Below, one piece after another: positions 54,285-63,066 of a stretch of DNA of 64,000 nt. This DNA comes from Bacillus safensis (GTDB lineage: Bacteria > Bacillota > Bacilli > Bacillales > Bacillaceae). The stretch's first letter is position 1; every line of letters begins with the position of its first letter. The translations under genes were made by a program, and so were the position numbers. The stretch covers positions 1-64,000 of the forward strand of contig BSBG01000001.1 of assembly GCA_030159235.1 (NCBI GenBank). Reading direction: 5' to 3'. The notes beneath the pieces are model-generated. The model worked only from the letters and a program-made list of their open reading frames with translations. It was not told where the DNA came from and made no database searches.

Positions 54285-55345
54285 CGAACGTTCTCTCCTT
54301 TTCCTTCATCAAAAATGGGAACCTTCACATCAATTTGTGTTCCTTTTCCCTCGAATGACATAATCTCTGCGACACCGCCTACTTCACTTGTTCTCTCTCG
54401 GATCGATTCAAGTCCGTAGGAGGCCGTCTTCACATGATCTGTTTGAAAGCCGATCCCATTATCGATAATCTTCAGCTGCACTTGCCGGTTTCTTATGAGC
54501 AGGCGTACAGTCACCTTTGTCGCCTTTGCATGCCTAAACACATTTGACAGTGCTTCTTGCACAATTCGGAAGAGGTGGTCCTCTACTCCTTTAGATAATG
54601 GAGCATCATCTTCGATCTCCCAATCAATATCAATCGGCTGCTTTGCTTGAAATTCATTTAGCAGCTCAATCAAGCCTTTTTTCAGGTCTTTTCCTTCTAG
54701 GGTGATCGGTCTTAGATGAAGCAGAAGAGCACGCATCTCATTTTGTGCATCGCCAGCCATTCGTTCGACAAGCTGCATTTGCTTTAAAATTTTTTCGTCC
54801 TTTTCCTTCATCCCTTCAAGAATGGCTGAAGTCATCATCGAAATCGCAAATAACTGCTGGCTGACGGCATCATGCAGCTCTCGTGCTAGTCGCTGACGCT
54901 CTTCTGAGACGACCGATTTCTTCATTTGAACCTGCCATTCAGCCCGTTCATTCGAAAGCTTTTGCAAAGAGGCTACTTGCCCTTCAATTCGTTTCGCCAT
55001 TTCATTTAATTGATCGGCGGCTAAGCCAATTTCATCGTCACCAAGAGACGGCAGTCTGTATGCAAAGTTCCCATTTTCAAACTTCAAAATCGACTCTATC
55101 AGCTGGTCGAGCCGCTTCTTATGCTGATAGCCAAATACACGCCCGGCAGAAACCCCAATGGTAAGACTAATGATCAGTAAAATACAAAAAAACGGAATAC
55201 CGAACCAGCGGGTAGAAAGCAGAATCATCGGATCAAGCTGATAATAAAAAAACATAGGCAGTGTCGTCATCGTCACAACACCGAGCGCGATACCTACCGC
55301 AAGGCGAACAGATTGCCACTGGATGCCTAAATACAGTTTCCTCAT
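54281..55345 (-). CDS. liaS: Sensor histidine kinase LiaS
   Basis: A 354-aa intramembrane-sensing kinase with two TM segments and a very short extracellular loop, a HAMP domain, and an HisKA_3 domain with His in LARELHDAVSQQLFAI. The HATPase domain carries IVQEALSNVFRHAKA and IDNGIGF. Coupled to liaF (4-bp overlap) and liaR. LiaF holds it inactive. Confidence 0.95.
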   Translation of the reverse strand: MRKLYLGIQWQSVRLAVGIALGVVTMTTLPMFFYYQLDPMILLSTRWFGIPFFCILLIISLTIGVSAGRVFGYQHKKRLDQLIESILKFENGNFAYRLPSLGDDEIGLAADQLNEMAKRIEGQVASLQKLSNERAEWQVQMKKSVVSEERQRLARELHDAVSQQLFAISMMTSAILEGMKEKDEKILKQMQLVERMAGDAQNEMRALLLHLRPITLEGKDLKKGLIELLNEFQAKQPIDIDWEIEDDAPLSKGVEDHLFRIVQEALSNVFRHAKATKVTVRLLIRNRQVQLKIIDNGIGFQTDHVKTASYGLESIRERTSEVGGVAEIMSFEGKGTQIDVKVPIFDEGKGENVR

Positions 55346-56106
55346 AAGTATCTCACATCCACATCTCCGATCAGTAGAGAGATGGAGATTTTCACTTTTC
55401 GTTTGCTCTCATCGTAATCGTTGGTCATCACATACACTTTACTGCCGAATCCGCTTCTTTTTTCATCTATGATTTTCATATCACCAATCGCGGCTGAAGC
55501 ACTCACACACACTTCAATATCCTGTGGTACAAAAATATCCACATCTCCGATCAACCCGCTAATCACGATCGTGCCCTCTTCTTCTGCGATGATCGCCTTT
55601 GACAAATCGATTTTGACATCTCCAATAAAACCTGAAATCGTCAAATCACTTAATTGAAACGGCTTTTTCATCAGCCTAACTTCACCGATAAAAAAGTCAT
55701 GCTCTTCGCGCGGTTTTGTCTGGCTCTTTGTTTTTTTCTGATCGCCCTCTTTTTCAAGATTGACTTTTAGTGAAGGCTTCCCGTCTTTTGATGTTTCCTT
55801 TTTATCAACATCAAAAACAGGTTTATTCTTCAATAAACGATAGCCGGCATAAATCAAAAAGGCCGCAAATAAATATCCTGTTAAACTAAATGTAATATTG
55901 AGCAGGAATTTTAAGAAGAGAAAGCCGGCAAAAATATAGGAAACTGAACCGAGCCAACGTTTTGATCGTGAGTGCAGCCAATAACCCGACAGCGCAAAAA
56001 ACACAGGCCAAAACAAATTTGCTCCGATCCCAATAATTTTGAGAAACAGATTAATACCAAAAATCACCACAATGATGCCTAAAATTTGATTTCTTGAAAA
56101 ACGCAG
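55342..56106 (-). CDS. liaF: Regulatory membrane protein LiaF
   Basis: A 254-aa inhibitor of LiaSR with an N-terminal block of three or four TM segments and a C-terminal DUF2154-type domain with repeated GDVKIDLS/GDVDIFVP motifs. The first ATG/GTG starts (56070) lack a ribosome-binding site and cut into TM1. A CTG at 56106 has GGAGG 8 nt upstream and restores an N-terminus (RFSRNQILGIIVVIFG) like that of B. subtilis LiaF, so this start is preferred. Confidence 0.85.
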   Translation of the reverse strand: MRFSRNQILGIIVVIFGINLFLKIIGIGANLFWPVFFALSGYWLHSRSKRWLGSVSYIFAGFLFLKFLLNITFSLTGYLFAAFLIYAGYRLLKNKPVFDVDKKETSKDGKPSLKVNLEKEGDQKKTKSQTKPREEHDFFIGEVRLMKKPFQLSDLTISGFIGDVKIDLSKAIIAEEEGTIVISGLIGDVDIFVPQDIEVCVSASAAIGDMKIIDEKRSGFGSKVYVMTNDYDESKRKVKISISLLIGDVDVRYL

Positions 56107-56136
56107 TTGACTCGCCTCCTTCCTTTCTTCCGTTCA

Positions 56137-57006
56137 TTATCGCAGCCTCAGTTTACCACTTGTCATTTCAATATCGACTAAATGTGTCCCTTTTCCCTGC
56201 GTGCCTTTAAAGCCTCGACCTTCACTATCCACTTGATCAAATTGATATGAGTGATCGACGCTTCCACTTGTTTTTTTCACCTGAACGTTAAAGTCTCCTT
56301 CATCTGGCAAATTAAATTTTGCGCTACCTGATGTCATATGGAAGGAGACCGGTGACTCAATTGTATCAAAACTTGCCGTCAATCTACCGCTTGTCATACC
56401 CAATTGCAGCTCTCCTTTGACATCTTTAATATCGGCACGCCCCGAAGTTGCACCAATATCACTATCCTTCGCATCGATGTGAGACACTGATAGTCTGCCA
56501 GAGGTTGCTTTGATTTCTACATTTTTTGCTGAGAAATTCTCAGCTGTGAGGTTTCCGCTCGTTGATTTGAGTATCACATCTTGAAGAGACAGCTTTCCTT
56601 CTCCATCAACCTCACTGACCCCGCTTCCACCCGTAATCTTCACATTTTTATGATAATCTGTTGGAATTTTAACTAAGAGTTCTCCTTTATCAAATTGAGT
56701 GAAAAACAAAAATCTTTTATTTTCAGCACGAATTTTGAAGGTATCGCCTGTTTGCTCCGCATACATTTTCCCTTTTCCATTGATGACAATCACGGAAATA
56801 TCGGAACGATTTTCAGGTTTTACCTTCACGCGAAACCCAGAAAGAGATATATCTAATTGATCAATCTCATCTTTTTTCGCTGAAGCTGTTGTCACTGGTT
56901 TTTCACGGGAGAAACTTAAACGAAAGAGATCTTCATTTTTGAAAAGCATTCCAATCATTAAAAAGATACCTACAAGTATACAAATTAGACCGATTACTCG
57001 CTTCAT
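56137..57006 (-). CDS. liaG: Membrane-anchored protein LiaG (DUF4097)
   Basis: A 289-aa protein with one N-terminal TM (IGLICILVGIFLMIGMLF) and an extracytoplasmic beta-helical DUF4097 domain of repeated strands (KSTSGNLTAENFSAKN, KATSGRLSVSHID, GATSGRADIKDV). The repeats at about 22-residue spacing suggest a solenoid. It lies between liaH and liaF; its role is not established even in B. subtilis. Confidence 0.9.
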   Translation of the reverse strand: MKRVIGLICILVGIFLMIGMLFKNEDLFRLSFSREKPVTTASAKKDEIDQLDISLSGFRVKVKPENRSDISVIVINGKGKMYAEQTGDTFKIRAENKRFLFFTQFDKGELLVKIPTDYHKNVKITGGSGVSEVDGEGKLSLQDVILKSTSGNLTAENFSAKNVEIKATSGRLSVSHIDAKDSDIGATSGRADIKDVKGELQLGMTSGRLTASFDTIESPVSFHMTSGSAKFNLPDEGDFNVQVKKTSGSVDHSYQFDQVDSEGRGFKGTQGKGTHLVDIEMTSGKLRLR

Positions 57007-57117
57007 TCATACCATCCCTTTATCTTCTGACCTTTTCATTATAAGGAAAAGCGATACAGAAAGAAATCAAATATCGGAAGAAAAAGCCTGCTTTTCTTCC
57101 GATTTGATATCTATTTC

Positions 57118-57783
57118 TTAGTTTGCTTGCTGCTGTTCAGGCTGCTTTTTTAGCTTTAGCTTCTGCCACTCTTTTTCAACCTCATCGGCATAGTCTAAAT
57201 GAGCATATGCCCCTTGATCCGCAAATTGTGCATAGCTGCCTGCTTTTGTCTCCATTTCTTCAATACGATTCTCCATTCGAAGAAACTCTTTATATGCACT
57301 TTCACTGTCTACTTTATTGATGGAATCATTCATATGCTGCTTTGCCTGTGCGGCATTTGCTCTTGCAATCAGTGCCTGCTTCTTGTCTTTAATATCACGC
57401 AGCTTCGTTTCTAAATGCTGTAATTGCTCTTTCAGCTCTTTTAATTGTTTCACAGATTGCTGGTAGGCTTCCTGATATTCGTTATGCTTTTCTTCAAAAT
57501 ACTTCATTTCTGTGAGCGCTTTTCGTGCAAGTTCCTCTTCTCCCGCATGATATGCCAGCTCGGCCTGCTTCTTTCGCTTATCAGCAAATGCTTCCGTCTC
57601 TTCTGCTTTGCGTAGGAAACCTTGTTGAATCGTTTGCTGTTTGATGATGGCATGTCTTGCTTTGGCAATATCATCTTCCATATCACGAACATATTGATTC
57701 AGCATGACACGCGGATTCTCCAATTTATCTAAGCCTTCATTGACAGTTGCAACAAACATATCTCTTACTCTTCTTAATACCAT
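57118..57783 (-). CDS. liaH: Phage-shock-type protein LiaH (PspA family)
   Basis: A 221-aa coiled-coil protein of the PspA/IM30 family starting MVLRRVRDMFVATVNEGLDK. It forms large oligomers at stressed membranes and is anchored by LiaI. The central two thirds are predicted coiled coil (QLKELKEQLQHLETKLRDIK). It follows liaI by 15 bp and is the main effector of the Lia response. Confidence 0.95.
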   Translation of the reverse strand: MVLRRVRDMFVATVNEGLDKLENPRVMLNQYVRDMEDDIAKARHAIIKQQTIQQGFLRKAEETEAFADKRKKQAELAYHAGEEELARKALTEMKYFEEKHNEYQEAYQQSVKQLKELKEQLQHLETKLRDIKDKKQALIARANAAQAKQHMNDSINKVDSESAYKEFLRMENRIEEMETKAGSYAQFADQGAYAHLDYADEVEKEWQKLKLKKQPEQQQAN

Positions 57784-57798
57784 TTGATATTCCTCCCT

Positions 57799-58191
57799 TT
57801 ATTTTTTCTTTAAAAAATCTTCCCATTCTTGATCAAAAGACGTGTGAATTGGTTCTTCCATATTGGATGCCGTGTTTGGCTCCGTATAGGTTCTGCTTGA
57901 TGATTCTTTTGTAGATTCACCATTGATCATTGCCCAGCCAAAGTAAAGAAGTACCCCAGCAAATGCGATTCCGAGTAAAAACGGCAGAGATTGCACGACA
58001 AGCAGTACACCAATGACTGCTAGAATGACACCTAAGGTTTTACTGCCTTTTTCATATTTCTTTACACCTACATAGACGAGCCATGCCCCAATCAACGTCG
58101 GGATCAGCCCTCCTAATGAACCACCAAAGAAGATGGATAAACCGACAAACATCAATATTGAACCAATGATGGTTTTACTTGTTATTTTCAT
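57799..58191 (-). CDS. liaI: Small membrane protein LiaI
   Basis: A 130-aa protein with three or four hydrophobic segments and a cytosolic tail ending in FDQEWEDFLKKK, as in B. subtilis LiaI, which anchors LiaH. ATG 58191 is 7 nt after AAAGGAGG; another ATG two codons earlier abuts it and the much longer open frame upstream is not used. First gene of the operon, downstream of the stress promoter. Confidence 0.9.
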   Translation of the reverse strand: MKITSKTIIGSILMFVGLSIFFGGSLGGLIPTLIGAWLVYVGVKKYEKGSKTLGVILAVIGVLLVVQSLPFLLGIAFAGVLLYFGWAMINGESTKESSSRTYTEPNTASNMEEPIHTSFDQEWEDFLKKK

Positions 58192-58276
58192 CTTCATGCC
58201 TCCTTTCTTGCTCCTTGCTTTTACTATAGTCAAAAAAGAAAGCCGGCAAAACGTGTCGCAGATTGATCTTTGATTG

Positions 58277-58288
58277 CGACTAGAGTCG
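58277..58288 (-). promoter_or_regulatory. Candidate LiaR box upstream of liaI
   Basis: CGACT and AGTCG inverted repeat with 2-nt spacer, about 85 bp upstream of the liaI start; an AGTC/GACT element (GCTCAGACTGA) lies next to it. Position fits the LiaR site, the match to the known box is not certain. Confidence 0.4.
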
Positions 58289-58417
58289 TAACAATGCTCA
58301 GACTGAACGGTTGAATCAAACAAAAAACACTCTTTGAAAGGAAGAGTGGTGTTAAACGTATGGTAGAATCACAGAATAAGTTGTATCTAGATCAAGTCAA
58401 AAGGCAGGTGTCATACA

Positions 58418-59212
58418 TTGATAAATAGAGATCAACTAGCTGATCTATTTGCTAGTCATTCTTTTCACATACAAGAAATCTATCGTTTAGTCATCCAGCC
58501 CCATAGTACATTAAGTGAGTTTAAAACAGAAAGTGCTGGCTTTCTTTTCAGCATTCGCGGGGAAGCTAGACTGAATGTCAATGGAAAAAGCTACGATTTG
58601 CAGCCAGGGTCCGTCATGCATGTAACACCAGGATGCCAGCTTGCCCTGCAGGTGATCAGTCAATCAGAATACGAGTACCATTCACTTTTTTATCATTTGA
58701 ATTGTGATAAGGAATCTGACTGTGACAATGTTTTCAAGCTGGAAACGGGATCAAATCCGAGAATCATTGAATTACTCACCATGCTCCATCAGAATGTCCA
58801 TACACCTGGCGGGATGGGAAAACTTCGAGTCAAAGAATTATTTATGCGCATCCTATATCAAATACTAATGGGCTGTAAGCAGGAAGAGAGCTCTCCTCAT
58901 GAAAGGGTCATCGAGCAAGCCGTCGCTTATATTAGAGGACAATATATGATTCCATTAACACTTCAGGATCTGGCTGAACTGTTCGATATGAACCCTAAAA
59001 GCTTCTCATACTTTTTCCATAAATATACCGGACTTCACCCAATTGACTATGTCATCCAGTATCGTATGGAAAGAGCGCGTGAAATATTAAAGGCAGGTAA
59101 TATTCCGATTCGTGACGTTGCTATGACTGTCGGCTATCCCAATCCGCTATATTTTAGCAGACTATTTAAAAAGAAATTCGGAGTGCCGCCTAGCGCATAT
59201 ACCGCTAAATAA
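58418..59212 (+). CDS. AraC-family transcriptional regulator
   Basis: A 264-aa regulator with an N-terminal cupin-type sensing domain (GEARLNVNGKSYDLQPGSVM) and a C-terminal double HTH (LTLQDLAELFDMNPKSFSYF, then IRDVAMTVGYPNPLYFSRLF). Start TTG 58418 has GGTG 7 nt upstream. It precedes the iron-linked monooxygenase cassette on the same strand, with a Fur box between, and in B. subtilis an AraC protein (Btr) activates a siderophore operon. It is likely its activator. Confidence 0.85.
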   Translation: MINRDQLADLFASHSFHIQEIYRLVIQPHSTLSEFKTESAGFLFSIRGEARLNVNGKSYDLQPGSVMHVTPGCQLALQVISQSEYEYHSLFYHLNCDKESDCDNVFKLETGSNPRIIELLTMLHQNVHTPGGMGKLRVKELFMRILYQILMGCKQEESSPHERVIEQAVAYIRGQYMIPLTLQDLAELFDMNPKSFSYFFHKYTGLHPIDYVIQYRMERAREILKAGNIPIRDVAMTVGYPNPLYFSRLFKKKFGVPPSAYTAK

Positions 59213-59410
59213 ATCTGTCGTATTTCTTCTCAAATCGATGGATGCCAGCCTCATTCCTTAAAGGGGTTCTTCAGCTCTCTATGAAACGACCAGCCTGACT
59301 CCTCAGAAATAGATCATCACTCTTCTGTCAGCCCTGATTAGATAATAATGCATATGATATTCGTTATTTGTGTATTCGCATTTCACGAGGTCCTTGCTAT
59401 ACTATTCGTT

Positions 59411-59429
59411 GATAATGATTATCAATATC
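59411..59429 (+). promoter_or_regulatory. Fur box (near consensus)
   Basis: GATAATGATTATCAATATC matches the 19-bp Fur consensus at 18 positions, 54 bp upstream of the monooxygenase start. The rest of 59213-59483 holds no gene. Confidence 0.93.
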
Positions 59430-59483
59430 AATTATTGCTGAGGATATACAAAGTGAATCAGCAACGACAGGGAGGCAGATGAT

Positions 59484-60788
59484 GTGAACAAAAAAAAGCA
59501 GCTTTGTATCGGATTGTCCTTGTCAGCGACCTGGTTGAAGGGAAAAGGCTGGCAGCATCCAAACAGCATGGTAGAACACTTATTCTCAACCAACTTCTAC
59601 GTCGAGCTTGCAAAGAGAGCAGAAATGGCCAAGCTTGACTTTCTTTTTAAGCCGGATGCACTGGTCCTCAACATAGAATCATTGGATCACTCCCCCGGCT
59701 TTGGCGGTCTTGACCCAACGGTCCTGCTTGCTTCAATTGCTCATGAGACGGACCGAATTGGACTTGTTTCAACCGTCTCGACTACGTTCAACCCTCCCTA
59801 TGTAGTGGCGAGACAGCTTCAGTCCTTACACTCGATCAGCAATGGCCGTGCCGGCTGGAATATTGTCACTTCGATCGACGGAGCCGATAATTTTAGCCAT
59901 TTACCCATGCCAGCCTCAGAAGAACGATATAAGAAGGCGATGGAATTTACGGATGTTGTACGCAAGCTTTGGGAGAGCTATCCAAATGAGGCGCTGCTCA
60001 TCAATCGAACGACAGGACAGTTTGCTGACAAGGAGAGAATTTCTTCTATTCATCATGAGGGGCATTTCTTTCAAATTAAGGGTCCACTCAATGTACCGGC
60101 CCATCCATCAGGAACTATTCCCTTGTTTCAAGCAGGTGCTTCGGAAATGGGGCGCGATTTTGCCGCTTCAACCGCAGATGCGATGTTTGCAGCAACCCCT
60201 GATATGGCCTCAGCTATTCAATTACGGAAAGACATGAGGAGAAGAGCAGGCAAGCATGGTCGCCAGCCGGATGAAATTCGTGTGCTGCCTGGCTTGTACT
60301 TTTTTTTAGGAAAAACACGGGACGAAGCGCATGAAATGTATCGAGAGGCGCATTCCCATCTAAGCACTGCACAAGGTTATGCAGCGATTCAATCGATTCT
60401 AGGTCTCGATATTCGTCATCTCCCCTTAGATCAACCCGTTCCTGCCGATATGCTGAAAGGAATTGGTGAGCAGGTACGCAGTCAGACACATGCTGATTTG
60501 CTGCGCAGGTTGATTGTGCAAACGCAGCCTACCGTAAGAGAACTACTCTCTAGGCCTGAGGTCATTGGATCTGCACACTGGATGATCGTGGGAACAGCTG
60601 AGGATGCACAGAGAGAAATAACCAGATGGTTTGAAGCAGGCGCTTTAGACGGATTCATTGCTCTTCCAGGCTCGGTACAATCACTAGAATTATTTTTTGA
60701 CGAATTGATCCCTTTACTCGTCCAACATGACTTGTTTAGGAGTGAATATACTGGGTCCACCTTGCGTGAGCATCTGGGGATGAAATAA
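59484..60788 (+). CDS. NtaA/SnaA/DszA-family FMN-dependent monooxygenase
   Basis: A 434-aa class C flavin (luciferase-like) monooxygenase. Family blocks are GKGWQHPNSMVEHLFSTNFY, DPTVLLASIAHETDRIGLVS, GRAGWNIVTSIDG and PLFQAGASEMGRDFAA. The relatives NtaA and EmoA oxidise metal aminopolycarboxylates, others sulfones or S-alkyl thiols. Start GTG 59484 has GGAGG 8 nt upstream. It lies directly behind a Fur box and before a siderophore-binding lipoprotein and a reductase, so its substrate may be an iron chelate; this is inference. Confidence 0.85.
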   Translation: MNKKKQLCIGLSLSATWLKGKGWQHPNSMVEHLFSTNFYVELAKRAEMAKLDFLFKPDALVLNIESLDHSPGFGGLDPTVLLASIAHETDRIGLVSTVSTTFNPPYVVARQLQSLHSISNGRAGWNIVTSIDGADNFSHLPMPASEERYKKAMEFTDVVRKLWESYPNEALLINRTTGQFADKERISSIHHEGHFFQIKGPLNVPAHPSGTIPLFQAGASEMGRDFAASTADAMFAATPDMASAIQLRKDMRRRAGKHGRQPDEIRVLPGLYFFLGKTRDEAHEMYREAHSHLSTAQGYAAIQSILGLDIRHLPLDQPVPADMLKGIGEQVRSQTHADLLRRLIVQTQPTVRELLSRPEVIGSAHWMIVGTAEDAQREITRWFEAGALDGFIALPGSVQSLELFFDELIPLLVQHDLFRSEYTGSTLREHLGMK

Positions 60789-60829
60789 AGCACGACCACA
60801 ATAGACAGTTTGAGAGGAGTTTTGAAAAG

Positions 60830-61816
60830 ATGAATAAAAAATTAATGATCATCGGCTTCATTTCCTTATTGATGCTGATCATGGCAGCATGCGGCGGAGG
60901 AGACAAGCCTAAGCAATCAACTACAGCCTCCGGAAGCAAAAATGCCGAAATTGAAGATTCAGGTAATGCTGATACGAAAACAATAGAGTATCTTGGGAAA
61001 AAGTATACCATCCCGAAAAAAACCGAAAAAATCGTCATTACTGGGGCGATGGAAGCGATGGAAGATGCGGTTGTACTTGATGTCCATCCAGCAGGAGCAA
61101 TATCAGTAGGAGGAAAATTCCCGGAATTATTTGCTTCAATCACTAGCGATTCCGAATCAATCGGTGAAAAACAGCAGCCGAATTTTGAGAAAATATTAAA
61201 ATTGAAACCTGATGTTATTTTAGGCTCCTCTAAATTTCAACAAGTCGTACTAAACAAGTTAGAGAAAATTGCGCCGACCATTCCGATCTCCCATATCGCG
61301 ACAAATTGGGAGGCTAATTTAGAGCTAATGGCCGATTTATCAGGAAAACAGACGAAAGCAGAGAAAATCCTCACTCAATATAAAACAGATGTCAAAAACG
61401 CAAAAGCATCGTTAAAGAAGAAGCTCAAGGATAAAAAAGTAGCCGTCATTCGAATTCGTGGAGCACAAGCCTACGTATATCCAGAAGATGTGTATTTCAA
61501 TCCTGTCTTGTATAACGAACTAGGTCTCGCCGTTCCTCAGCCTGTTAGCTTGGCAAAAACGCAAGAAGCAATCTCTGTCGAGCAGCTAGGGGAAATGAAT
61601 CCGGATTATTTATTTGTACAATTTTCTACGGATGAGAATCAAGAGGCACAACATGCATTTGATGACATGAAAAAGAATCCTGTGATTCAAAACATGACAG
61701 CCTTTAAAAAGGATCAGGTTTATATCAATGTGGTACATCCACTCCTTGAAGGTGGACCTGCTTATAGCCGCATCCAGTTTTTAGAAGCCTTGCAGCAGCA
61801 ATTAGAAAATAAATAA
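60830..61816 (+). CDS. Siderophore-binding lipoprotein (orphan, no permease adjacent)
   Basis: A 328-aa TroA/FepB-type substrate-binding protein with signal and lipobox IMAAC (Cys near residue 21). Family blocks are PKKTEKIVITGAMEAMEDAV, NFEKILKLKPDVILGSSKF and a C-terminal EGGPAYSRIQFLEALQQ. No permease or ATPase gene is nearby, so it must use FecCD permeases encoded elsewhere, perhaps with YusV. It is 41 bp after the monooxygenase in the same Fur-controlled unit. Confidence 0.88.
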   Translation: MNKKLMIIGFISLLMLIMAACGGGDKPKQSTTASGSKNAEIEDSGNADTKTIEYLGKKYTIPKKTEKIVITGAMEAMEDAVVLDVHPAGAISVGGKFPELFASITSDSESIGEKQQPNFEKILKLKPDVILGSSKFQQVVLNKLEKIAPTIPISHIATNWEANLELMADLSGKQTKAEKILTQYKTDVKNAKASLKKKLKDKKVAVIRIRGAQAYVYPEDVYFNPVLYNELGLAVPQPVSLAKTQEAISVEQLGEMNPDYLFVQFSTDENQEAQHAFDDMKKNPVIQNMTAFKKDQVYINVVHPLLEGGPAYSRIQFLEALQQQLENK

Positions 61817-61925
61817 GACGGCGTGGTTGGCTGAGCATTGATCAGCTTTGAAATCATGCGGCTGTTCCAAAACGATGACCCATCATCATTAAAAAATCAG
61901 CAATAGAAACGAGGCGAAGTGTACG

Positions 61926-62975
61926 ATGCAGGAAATAGAAGTATATGATGTAACGATTATTGGCGGCGGACCTGCTGGATTATTTTCCGCCTTTTATAGT
62001 GGATTGCGTGAAATGAAAACGAAGCTGATTGAATTCCAGCCATTTCTTGGGGGAAAAGTTCATGTGTATCCGGAAAAGATGATCTGGGATATAGGAGGGT
62101 TAACGCCTGTTCCAGGCTCGCAGTTGATTGATCAAATTGTTGCTCAAGGAATGACCTTTGGACCAAAGGTCGTACTCGGAGAAAAGGTGACCTCTATTTC
62201 TCAAGACGAAACAGGTCACTTTATTCTCCACACCGCCTCCAATCAAAAACATTACTCCAAAACCGTCATTTTAGCTGTTGGGGGAGGTATCCTCAAGCCG
62301 ATTAAATTGGATATTGAGGGTGCAGAACGATTCGAGGTTCAAAATTTGCATTATACGGTCAAATCCCTTGCACGCTTTAAGGATAAAACCGTGTTGATTT
62401 CAGGAGGTGGTAATTCAGCCATTGACTGGGCGAATGAGCTGGAGCCGATTGCCAAGCAAGTGTATTTGACCTATCGGAAAGAAGCCTTGAAAGGACATGA
62501 AGCCGAAATATCGCGCCTTACAAACAGCTCTGTCGAATGCCTGCTTCATACCTCGATTGAAAAGCTCATCGCAGCAGACGATCATGAGCGGATTGAAACG
62601 GTTGTCCTCAAAAATAATCAGGACGATGCCTTATTTGAGCTAGCCATAGATGAAGTCATTATCAATCATGGATACGAGCGAGACAAAGAATTACTTGCGA
62701 ATAGTACCATTAAACTAGAGCAGAAGGATTACTGGATTGCAGGAACTTCACTGAGTGAGACGTCAGTCCGGGGCATTTATGCAGCAGGCGATATTTTGCA
62801 TCATGAAGGCAAGCTACATTTGATTGCCGGAGCCTTCCAGGATGCCGCCAATGCGGTAAACCAAGCCAAGCAATACGTAATGCCTGATGCAAGCGCTCAT
62901 GGAATGGTTTCTTCGCACAATGACATATTTATTCAAAAAAACAAAGAGCTGATGAAGCATTTGTATACGAAATAA
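61926..62975 (+). CDS. Ferredoxin/flavodoxin-NADP+ reductase type 2 (YumC-like)
   Basis: A 349-aa thioredoxin-reductase-like FAD protein without the redox CxxC: FAD motif GGGPAGLFSAF, NADP motif GGGNSAIDWANE and the C-terminal FAD segment GIYAAGDILHHEGK, then LIAGAFQDAANAVNQA. It reduces ferredoxin, flavodoxin or Fe(III) complexes using NADPH. Its gene follows the siderophore-binding lipoprotein by 109 bp, so it could supply reducing power to the monooxygenase or reduce the iron. It is longer than B. subtilis YumC at the C-terminus. Confidence 0.87.
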   Translation: MQEIEVYDVTIIGGGPAGLFSAFYSGLREMKTKLIEFQPFLGGKVHVYPEKMIWDIGGLTPVPGSQLIDQIVAQGMTFGPKVVLGEKVTSISQDETGHFILHTASNQKHYSKTVILAVGGGILKPIKLDIEGAERFEVQNLHYTVKSLARFKDKTVLISGGGNSAIDWANELEPIAKQVYLTYRKEALKGHEAEISRLTNSSVECLLHTSIEKLIAADDHERIETVVLKNNQDDALFELAIDEVIINHGYERDKELLANSTIKLEQKDYWIAGTSLSETSVRGIYAAGDILHHEGKLHLIAGAFQDAANAVNQAKQYVMPDASAHGMVSSHNDIFIQKNKELMKHLYTK

Positions 62976-63036
62976 AGCGTACATTGAACAAGCAAGACTT
63001 GGGATCCCTTCTGAGCTTACAGAAGGAAGACGTTTA

Positions 63037-63066
63037 GCACTCTTCTCATTCGAAGAGTGCTTTTCC
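63037..63066. terminator. Terminator between FNR and yvqK
   Basis: Perfect 9-bp stem GCACTCTTC/GAAGAGTGC with TTTTCC on the plus strand, serving the convergent reductase and yvqK genes. A small CCTTCT/AGAAGG hairpin (63007-63026) precedes it. Confidence 0.88.
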
